From: Chara braunii | Taxonomy: Eukaryota; Streptophyta; Charophyceae; Charales; Characeae | DNA length: 36,663 nt | Direction of reading: 5' to 3' | NCBI GenBank assembly: GCA_003427395.1 | Contig: BFEA01000071.1 | Location: forward strand, 3,029,551 to 3,066,213 | Shown: positions 30,450 through 36,663 of the stretch, piece after piece | Layout: every line of letters begins with the position of its first letter | Numbering within the stretch: position 1 is the first letter of the stretch | Program-made: the position numbers and the translations under genes | The notes under the pieces: generated by a model | Databases searched by the model: none | What the model was told of the DNA's origin: nothing | The model's input: the letters and a program-made list of their open reading frames with translations, nothing else

Positions 30450-30735
30450 TGGACAAGTAAGAGGATCCACCCCCCCCCCCTCAAAGGTCGTCTACTCTTC
30501 TCGCCAGACCCCTAATCAGTTCCACTAAATTCCCCCTCCCTGCAAGGGGGATCACTGTGACTTCACCCCGGACTACCTCCTCCTGAAGACCAGTGACGGG
30601 TGCAAGCACCATGCTACCACGACTGTATCCCTAGCAGAGGTGATATGAGATGCAGTCCTCCAGCTAGACCTTGAATCCACAACCTCTCCCAGGATATATC
30701 AATGCTCTAACCACCTAAGCTACTATGCTTACTAT
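30450..30735 (-). mobile_element. tRNA-derived SINE-like remnant
   Basis: On the minus strand from 30735: AGTAGCTTAGGTGGTTAGAG (A-box, near 30708-30727) and, 33 bp on, GGTTGTGGATTCAAGG (B-box, near 30669-30684). Spacing and sequence fit a tRNA head; the unrelated body runs leftward to a C-rich tract near 30470. No clear target-site duplication. The sequence does not fold as an intact tRNA gene, so it is treated as SINE or tRNA relic. Confidence 0.5.
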
Positions 30736-31152
30736 CCCAGGTTCTACCACAGCTATGCTACGCTGGGGGATTACTCTGTGGGTCCGTGGGGTGTCAATCT
30801 AACACCACCATCCCGTGCATTCGCAGGACAGGCTTGTTTCTTGGCTAACTGTGTACCGCTCACGGCGCAGAGACGCAGCCCAGAGGGCGTGGGGTCTTGG
30901 AGCGCATTTTGCAGACCCCACCGGCTGACCTTCCGGCCTTCACAAACACCCCCCATTTTCCCGTTTCCCTCCACGCTGTTGCCTGAAGAAGAAACCCCTG
31001 GGCGCCGTCCAAAATGACCTCTGCACAACCTCTGCAGGCTACCGCTGGTCGTTCGTTTTTTGCCTCTACTGCGAACGACTAAACGACTGCACCCTTCTGC
31101 TCCATATTCCCGCCCCCTCTACACCGCTCTAAACCCCAAAAAGGTCGTCGAC

Positions 31153-31170
31153 GTTTCCCGATCGGGAAAC
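31153..31170. other. Perfect 18 bp palindrome
   Basis: GTTTCCCGATCGGGAAAC is self-complementary. TTTCCCG resembles half an E2F-type site, but no gene lies beside it, so any regulatory role is speculation. Confidence 0.9.
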
Positions 31171-31202
31171 CTGCAGCGTGCCAAAAATGCAACCGGGTAT
31201 AG

Positions 31203-31220
31203 CGCAGCCTCCTGGCTGCG
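31203..31220 (+). other. CGCAGCC hairpin, copy 1
   Basis: CGCAGCC, TCCT loop, GGCTGCG: a perfect 7 bp stem. The exact reverse complement occurs at 32983-33000, and similarity extends to GCGCAGCC..GGCTGCGAA with an upstream AACC. Confidence 0.9.
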
Positions 31221-31268
31221 AACTGGTCTCATCTTGGCAGAAAAGCGGTATTGCTTTTTGCTATGTGG

Positions 31269-31343
31269 AGAGTTCCACCCATGAATGGGACTCAAGAGTT
31301 CCACCCATGAATGGGACTCAAGAGTTCCAGCTATGAATGGGAC
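31269..31343 (+). repeat. 26 bp tandem repeat, about three units
   Basis: AGAGTTCCACCCATGAATGG with GACTCA, at 31269, 31295 and 31321; the third unit is partial and differs at two positions. 31344-32019 has no recognisable gene; a TTCTATATATAGAA palindrome lies near 31517-31530. Confidence 0.95.
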
Positions 31344-32021
31344 GATGTATCCCTCTCAGGCCCAGAAGTGTATGAACTACTATGAAGACGTCATGAGAAC
31401 TTCCGATTCTGTTGCCAGTAATAATACTGGGTAGGTTGCCTACTGGGAAGTCTCCCTCCGGCGCTCCAATGACAGTACCCACCTGGGTCGATACCCGACC
31501 TCTATAACAACCTGGGCTTTTCTATATATAGAAAAAAAAGGCGTCAAGCAGACTATCTGCAAACATGGATCCTAACGGAATAACATAAGACAGAGGAAAA
31601 CATGAAGCACCTAAATGACCCTACCCCCATAGGTTATGAATATCAGTCCATGCCAAAGTGGAGGCCTTAGAAGTCTGGCGAATGCCCTGCTTAGTCCCAC
31701 CTGTCAAGCGTACACAATGTAAACTAATAGCAAACGGTGTGGCTAAGCCTCAGGGCGGTCACCTTTCCTTTGGAGACTGGTCAAATGTTGACCCGCTTTC
31801 CCAACGAGACCTGCATCTGATTTTGCAGATCATTTCCCACCTGCTTAACCCCCCAGTAACTTTCCCAGGCAAAAACAAAAACCCCGCCGGTTAACACGGA
31901 GACCGGCCCCGGGCAGGCACGCCAGCCAGGTATATCCCAAATGCTTGGCGTGCAGGGCCCGCAGCCGACATACGGGAAAGGTACTGCCGGTTTAAAATTG
32001 CCTTGTAGAAAGTTGTAGATC

Positions 32022-32043
32022 TTTTTTTTTTTTTTTTTTTTTT
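32022..32043. repeat. Poly(T) run
   Basis: 22 T. The flanks share AATTGCCTTG and AGATCT (about 31996-32022 and 32075-32092), which might be remnants of a small minus-strand retroinsertion. Confidence 0.85.
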
Positions 32044-32097
32044 CAACATGCGCCAGGGCTACTGCTGGAGCTGGTAATTGCCTTGCAGATCTGTTTT

Positions 32098-32117
32098 GGG
32101 TTTAGGGTTTAGGGTTG
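32098..32117. repeat. Short plant-type telomere-like motif
   Basis: GGGTTTAGGGTTTAGGGTTG: two and a half TTTAGGG units. Too short to be a telomere. Confidence 0.7.
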
Positions 32118-32508
32118 GAATAACGGAACAAGTGTCCTGAAGTCAGCGCATGATGATCAGCTTATGGATAACTGCAATATCTGGCAGCTTTTTTCTTTTT
32201 GTTTCTGGCAGCTTAATTGATAGCTGGAGAGGGTTGTTGCTGACTTACCCGTTGTGCATTCAGTACTGCAGACAGTTAATCCTCTGGTTTACCCCAGAGT
32301 AATCAACGCTGCTCTGTCGTTACGGTCCCACTTCTTTTCTCATGGTGCTTTTTTCTGCTATTTTCAAGTTGTTATAATGGGACAGTGGGCTCTTTTCCCA
32401 GCATGCCGGAATTGTTCTTCCGTGTAGCTGGTCTAGTTCATTCAAGCCAAAGGTGGATAATGGCCCCGGTAATCTTGTTTGTATTAACTTTGTAACTTTA
32501 TGTTGATA

Positions 32509-32771
32509 GCAATCGGCACTGGGCCTATTTTTCTTAAGTACCGTGGACGGGTGAGGGGAGGGGTGCAACCTCCCAAACTGGAGGTGAAGGCAAAGCAATG
32601 GGCACTGGGCCTATTTTTCTTAAAAAGTACCGTGGACTGGTGAGGGGAGGGGTGCAACCTCGCAAACTGAAGGTGAAGGCAAACCAATGGGCACTGGGCC
32701 TATTTTTCTTTAAAAGCACTGTGGACGGGTGCGGGAAGGGGTGCAACCTCCCAAACTGGAGGTGAAGGCAA
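32509..32771 (+). repeat. Three-copy tandem repeat, 86-89 bp
   Basis: Units start at 32509, 32595 and 32684 and share GGCACTGGGCCTATTTTTCT, GTGGACGGGTG-type, GGGGTGCAACCTC and AGGTGAAGGCAA segments. Copy lengths differ by an AAA insertion. Confidence 0.95.
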
Positions 32772-32982
32772 CTATGTAGGTGGGGAAACACATGCAATGC
32801 ATGCAGATGAGGCTGAGATAGCTTCGGTAGACCCACAGCAGCGGACAATCAGAAAGGGATGGCTAAGCGTTCTAGGTTACGACCGAACTAGCCCACTAGA
32901 GTTTTCATGTATGTTTTTGACATGGCTAGGTGAGACAATCTGGACAAGTGGAAGGAGCTAGTTCTTCTTCTTTTTTTTTTTT

Positions 32983-33000
32983 CGCAGCCAGGAGGCTGCG
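32983..33000 (-). other. CGCAGCC hairpin, copy 2 (inverted)
   Basis: CGCAGCC, AGGA loop, GGCTGCG; exact reverse complement of 31203-31220. It is preceded by a T-run at 32969-32982. Confidence 0.9.
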
Positions 33001-33376
33001 CCTAGTCTGGTTACGTTTTGTCGTATAGTGTGGGCCGTTTCGGATATGTAGACAACTGGTAACAGGGGTTTAAACTTTAAAGGGTGCCACGCGGTATCAT
33101 TTCTCAGTTTATGTGTGTCATCCTTGCGCACGGGGAATGGTATTCTTCTCTGTAGCGTTCCAATTTTAACGGATGTCGCAGAGGACAGGACAGGACGGGT
33201 ATTTCTTCAGAGTGTTTGGCAGAAACTTTGGGAGCAACATCTGGTCCTCTATGGCAATGACACTTCGCCGAAAAGACATGTGCAAGGTCTGGCATCTATC
33301 CCAGGAGCCTCACAATTTGCCAATCAGCTCTGAGTGCCTGTCCAATGCCTGATAACGACAATGGAGAATCTAGACA

Positions 33377-33596
33377 ACCCTACTCTCTTCCCCCGAACAT
33401 AACGCATGTATGTTGTAAACGAATACAACTCATAGATTGCTTTCTATTTGAATACAACGCACAAATGTTCTATTCGAATTTTGAACAGACCTTGTCTTGG
33501 AATACAACTCGCATGCGTTCTATTTGAATCATCAGTTTTTGAGGGGAACTCGAATAAAACACGTGTGTTATGTTCGGGGGAGCATGGTAGTAGGGT
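33377..33596. mobile_element. Terminal-inverted-repeat (MITE-like) element, 220 bp
   Basis: Left end ACCCTACT, a short spacer, CCCCCGAACATAAC, then GCATGTATGTT (33377-33414). The reverse complement of the right end (33559-33596) reads ACCCTACTACCATGCTCCCC, CGAACATAAC, then ACACGTGTT. The interior has three degenerate GAATACAAC..GTTCTATTTGAAT units. It is non-coding, with no transposase. A target-site duplication was not recognised. Confidence 0.8.
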
Positions 33597-33604
33597 GGCC
33601 CAGT

Positions 33605-34395
33605 GTAAGCAAGGTCCAGGGAAAGGTACAAGCAAATGTCCTGGACCAGTAGGCATCTCTAGGGGCAGGTGCAGCAGATGTTCTGGGCCAGGGCCAGTAC
33701 AGAAGATGTCCTGGACCTGATAGGTTTAGGGCATGTACAGCAGGCAGATGCCCGAGTCAGTAGGTCTAGGGCCATGTACAGCATGCGGATGCCCTTGACC
33801 AATAGGTCTAGAGCTAGCTACAGCAAATGTCCTGGACCAGTAGGTGTAGGGCCAGGAACAGCATTCCTAGACCAGTAGTTGTTGGGCCAGGAACAGCATT
33901 CCTCGAGCAGTAGGTGTAGGGCCAGGCGGATGCCCTGGACAAGTAGGTGTAGGGGAAGGTACAACAGATGTCCTGGGTCAATAGGCCTAGAGCTAGGTAG
34001 AGCAAATGTCCTGGAACAGTAGACCGGTAAGTCTAGCACCAGGTGCAGAAGATACCCTGGACCTGATAGGTCCAGGCCAACGTACGGCAGTCACATGCCC
34101 TACCCAGTAGGCCTAGAGCTATGTACAGCAGGCACATGCCGTGGCCAGTACGTCTAGGGGCATGTACACCAGATGTCGTGGCCAGTTGCTCTAGGGGCAT
34201 GTACGGCAGATGCCCTGGACCAGTAAGTCCAGGGCCACACACAACAAATGTCCTCGACCACAAGGTCTTGAGCCAGGTACATACTAAGTCCAGGCACTGC
34301 AGAAGTCCTGAGCCCTTGATTTGAGGACCAGGTAAAAAAAGCAGATGTCCTGGACGAGTACATCCAGGGCCCACCTGCCAGATGTTTAGGCCTAC
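33605..34395 (+). repeat. Degenerate minisatellite, unit about 38 bp, about 20 units
   Basis: Units follow ATGTCCTGGACCAGTAGG then TCTAGGGCCAGGTACAGCAG, with lengths of 28-57 bp and substantial divergence. The array occupies nearly 0.8 kb. Pro/Gly-rich frames arise from CCTGG/CCAGG content and are not genes. Lack of identical neighbours suggests an old array no longer homogenised. Confidence 0.9.
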
Positions 34396-34489
34396 TGACC
34401 CCGGCAAAAGACGGGGAGAGTCCGTCTCCTTCTCCTGACTTTGGCCTTCGCTACCAGACAGCACCCGGTTTGTATAATAGCCAGCACAA

Positions 34490-34640
34490 GCGGCCAGTTT
34501 GGCCAGTATACATACATGGCAAAACCACTGAGCTGAGCAACCCAGCTCTAAACACGCGTTAGAAGTTATAACTCACAACCTACGGTTTACATAGCCATGG
34601 CTCAGTCGTTCTACCCCTGAATGCGGCCGATTTATCAAGA
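34490..34640 (-). mobile_element. tRNA-derived SINE-like remnant
   Basis: On the minus strand, CAGGGGTAGAACGACTGAG (near 34600-34620) resembles a D-arm/A-box, followed by ACCGTAGGTTGTGAGTTATAA (B-box-like, near 34569-34589). Further on, TTGCTCAGCTCAGTGGTTTTG looks like a second A-box. No poly(A) or target-site duplication was seen. Confidence 0.4.
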
Positions 34641-35056
34641 GAGAGATTCAGGAGTCTTAGTGAGGTAATGCCCTTAGATAAGGCAGAGCCCCTGCTAGGA
34701 AACGAAAATCCAGTCTCGGATCTCCTGCCATAATGGGAGGTAGCGTGCACAAGCGACTCATGTGCTACTTTTACGAGGGAAATAGAAGCATACTGTTAGG
34801 TATGGTGCTCTTTCCGGATTTATTGTCGTCGATGGTGAATCATATACTTGTTTGACTGGGGAAAAAGAAGGAAGGGGTGGGGGAAGGCGGAGGAAAGGAA
34901 GGGGGGAAAGGGAGAGGGCAAGACTGTGATGGAAGATGTACAAGGTCTGGAATGTAAGCGTATGTAACCAAATGGAGTGAATCAAAAACGGCAATTGTGC
35001 AAATCACTCGTTCACTCCATCTGAGACATTAGTATTGGTTGTGAACTCCCTCCCCC
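34641..35056. other. No recognisable gene
   Basis: Purine-rich tract at 34857-34920 (GGAAGG type); otherwise featureless to my reading. Confidence 0.6.
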
Positions 35057-35077
35057 TGTGTGTGTGTGTGTGTGTGT
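35057..35077. repeat. (GT)n microsatellite
   Basis: Ten uninterrupted GT/TG steps. Confidence 0.95.
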
Positions 35078-35249
35078 ACATAGCATACTACGCTATGGCT
35101 CCGTTCAAAACGCCCTGACCCGCCATCCACGAGATATCCACCGCAAACCATTCCACTTAGTCATCCTGAAAAACAATCTTCGACATTCTCATCCAACCCA
35201 TTTGTGACAACTCTAAAAACTTGGTAAAAAGGCATCCTGAACAGTCGAG

Positions 35250-35420
35250 CACCGCACCCAAGCACACACGCAGCACACAAGACAGAGAAAAGACAAAAAG
35301 CAACAGCAAGGCAAAAGCAGTGGACGCGGGGTGGCAGGAGGGCATTAAACCCAAGCACACAAGCAGCGCACAAGACAGGGAAAAAACAACAAGCAACAGG
35401 CAATAAAAGTAAGAGTACCA
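35250..35420 (+). repeat. Direct repeat of about 93 bp within CAA/GCA-rich DNA
   Basis: CCCAAGCACACACGCAGC (35257) and CCCAAGCACACAAGCAGC (35350), each followed by GCACACAAGACAG and AGCAACAGCAAGGCAA-type sequence. Probably an additional portion of the GCA-rich repeat that follows. Confidence 0.8.
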
Positions 35421-35493
35421 ATACCCAAACACCGGAAAAAAAAATGCTGACGATGATAGATTATTTTGTCGAAATTGCAACGACTCATGAGGA

Positions 35494-35980
35494 GGCTGAA
35501 CCCTCGACAATCTGCGGAATCCCCGTATTGATGGTTTGGGTCATGAACCCTTTGATCCTTGTTGAAGGCAGACTGTCCACAAGCAGAACACAGCAGGAGG
35601 CAACAACTCAGCGAAGCACTAGGCAACGCTGCCAGAGGAACCCAACTGCACATCGCCAAAAGCTACTGCAAGGAATGACAGGGCAAGCAGACAGGAAACA
35701 CGGCAACCGCGCACTGGAGCACAAGGCAGCCACACTACATGGCACATAAGCAAAGGACGCGGAAGGCAGAAGACACCGACGGGTGGAAAGGCAGCATAAC
35801 ACCGAAGCACAAAGCAACACCAACAACACGGCCACCCCACACAGTAAACACAGCAGCTTGCCAAGAACGACCTGCGAAGCAAGTGGGACAGGCAGCAAGG
35901 CAGCAGCGGAGCGCAGACGAGGCAGTCTACACATCCAACACGGAGCAAAGCAGCACATCACCTACTCACATCACGAGTGA
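35494..35980 (+). repeat. GCA-rich repeat element, copy II
   Basis: Head 35494-35570 (GCTGAACCCTCGACAATCTG, then GTATTGATGGTTTGGGTCATG) is homologous to 11978-12065. The core 35571-35945 is T-poor and GCA/ACA-rich. The tail CAAAGCAGCACATCACCTAC with TCACATCACGAGTGA (35946-35980) is homologous to 12501-12533. Same order and length class as copy I. Confidence 0.8.
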
Positions 35981-36288
35981 ACCCTGCTGTGGCATTCTGA
36001 GTTCCACATGGGGCCTACCGGGCCCGACCAGGTAGGACTAGGGGTTGGTTAGACGGGTATTTAGGTCCAGATAGGCCCTGTGTCGTTTCGGGCCAGTTTA
36101 GGGCTGGGCCCGCAGGTCCGTAGGCCCAGTTAGGCCAGGTTAGGCAACAGGCTCTGGCACACATTTTGGCGCCAGACCCTGGAGGCAGCGCCGTTTCGTT
36201 AGACGCTGCCCGTTGAGGCCCAGCCTCAGTTTGGGCGCCAGTTTTCGGCACCAGAATTCGATTTGAATTTTGAGGCACTTTGGAGGCC

Positions 36289-36314
36289 GGACCAGCACTA
36301 TTTATAGCTGGTCC
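36289..36314. promoter_or_regulatory. TATA-like sequence in a hairpin loop
   Basis: GGACCAGC (36289-36296) pairs with GCTGGTCC (36307-36314) around ACTATTTATA. A TATA-type box here could be a promoter, for example of an LTR, reading right into the scaffold end. No transcript or coding region is visible. 35981-36584 holds no recognisable gene. Confidence 0.35.
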
Positions 36315-36580
36315 GCCTCAGCCTCAGCAAGCATTCTTCAGGTAGTAGTTGTAGTCTACGATAGGTAGGACCGAGTAGTCTTCCAGCGCTGGGCGTTGCG
36401 TTAGGTTTCGGGCACGAGCTAGAGCTGCAGTCTACTGCAGCGGAGGTTAGGGAGAGGGCCAGCTATGGTGGAGGCCAGGGGACACACCTGATGACTTACC
36501 TGCAACGCCAAGCTCCAGCTTCGTCTTCAGTGCATCTGTACCTGCATCAAGGCTACACCTTTCACAGGTCAGTACCTGCT

Positions 36581-36584
<4 letters not shown>

Positions 36585-36661
<77 letters not shown>
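36585..36661. repeat. (GA)n microsatellite at window end
   Basis: About 38 AG units to within two bases of the end, mirroring the start of the window. Confidence 0.98.

Positions 36662-36663
<2 letters not shown>

Noticed and set aside
30661-30735. Intact tRNA gene
   Set aside because: Only the A- and B-box regions resemble a tRNA; acceptor and anticodon stems do not pair convincingly, so it is called a SINE-like relic.
30771-31028. Overlapping 79- and 85-codon frames on opposite strands
   Set aside because: Mirror-image open frames in GC-rich DNA without any motif.
32098-32117. Interstitial telomere
   Set aside because: Only two to three TTTAGGG units, which is common by chance and in plant promoters.
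33605-34395. CRISPR array
   Set aside because: Units are contiguous and degenerate, without constant repeats separated by unique spacers, and the DNA is eukaryotic.

Overview
This is eukaryotic, repeat-dominated DNA with almost no single-copy coding sequence. The only host gene I can support is a fragment of a sperm-tail/SHIPPO (STPGR, outer-dense-fibre-3-like) protein: two phase-compatible exons at 5868-5972 and about 18021-18127, separated by a 12 kb intron packed with mobile elements. SHIPPO-type genes occur in organisms with motile flagella. Plant-type L1 LINEs with a C-terminal zinc-knuckle domain, Ty3/gypsy polyproteins with a chromodomain-like tail, a possible tRNA-iMet primer-binding site and a short plant-type TTTAGGG run together suggest a green-lineage organism with flagellated cells. 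A charophyte alga such as Chara, or a bryophyte or lycophyte, would fit. The lineage is inference. No bacterial gene organisation, rRNA, intact tRNA or CRISPR array is visible. Layout: 1-64 (GA)n; 65-2790 a decayed Ty3/gypsy polyprotein (RT, RNase H, integrase, chromodomain-like tail) followed by a 138 bp tandem duplication; 3.2-5.9 kb intergenic or intronic sequence with an inverted repeat, SINE-like pieces and a foldback element; 5868-5972 SHIPPO exon; 6.0-7.9 kb GC-rich sequence, tandem hairpins and a hammerhead-ribozyme-like core; 8.0-10.2 kb LINE-A, lacking its RT core; 10.3-10.6 kb an inverted pair of foldback elements; 11.8-12.8 kb a GCA-rich repeat between inverted retroelement tails; 13.0-17.0 kb LINE-B; 18021-18127 SHIPPO exon; 18381-18929 a SINE with a 16 bp target-site duplication; 19.0-19.5 kb LINE-E RT fragment; 19.6-20.9 kb a second gypsy integrase/chromodomain fragment with flanking direct repeats; 21.2-21.5 kb (CAA)n; 21960-22730 assembly gap; 22.7-24.7 kb LINE-D (minus) head to head with LINE-C (24.7-29.0 kb, plus); 29.0-30.1 kb LINE-F remnant; 30.2-33.0 kb tandem repeats, a SINE-like remnant, palindromes and a pair of inverted hairpins; 33.4-33.6 kb a terminal-inverted-repeat element; 33.6-34.4 kb a degenerate minisatellite of about 38 bp; 35.2-36.0 kb a second GCA-rich repeat; 36585-36661 (GA)n. 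How it fits together: at least five LINE copies of one broad L1-like clade lie here, all truncated or carrying stops. Their decay is dominated by in-frame stops, often at tryptophan codons, with few frameshifts. Three LINE 3' ends carry the same short hairpin twice, the second copy next to the poly(A). The elements have invaded an intron of the flagellar gene and one another. I see no evidence of an active element or a defence system. The most distinctive items are the LINE tail hairpin family, the SINE with clear target-site duplication, the hammerhead-like core, the terminal-inverted-repeat elements and the two-copy GCA-rich repeat.
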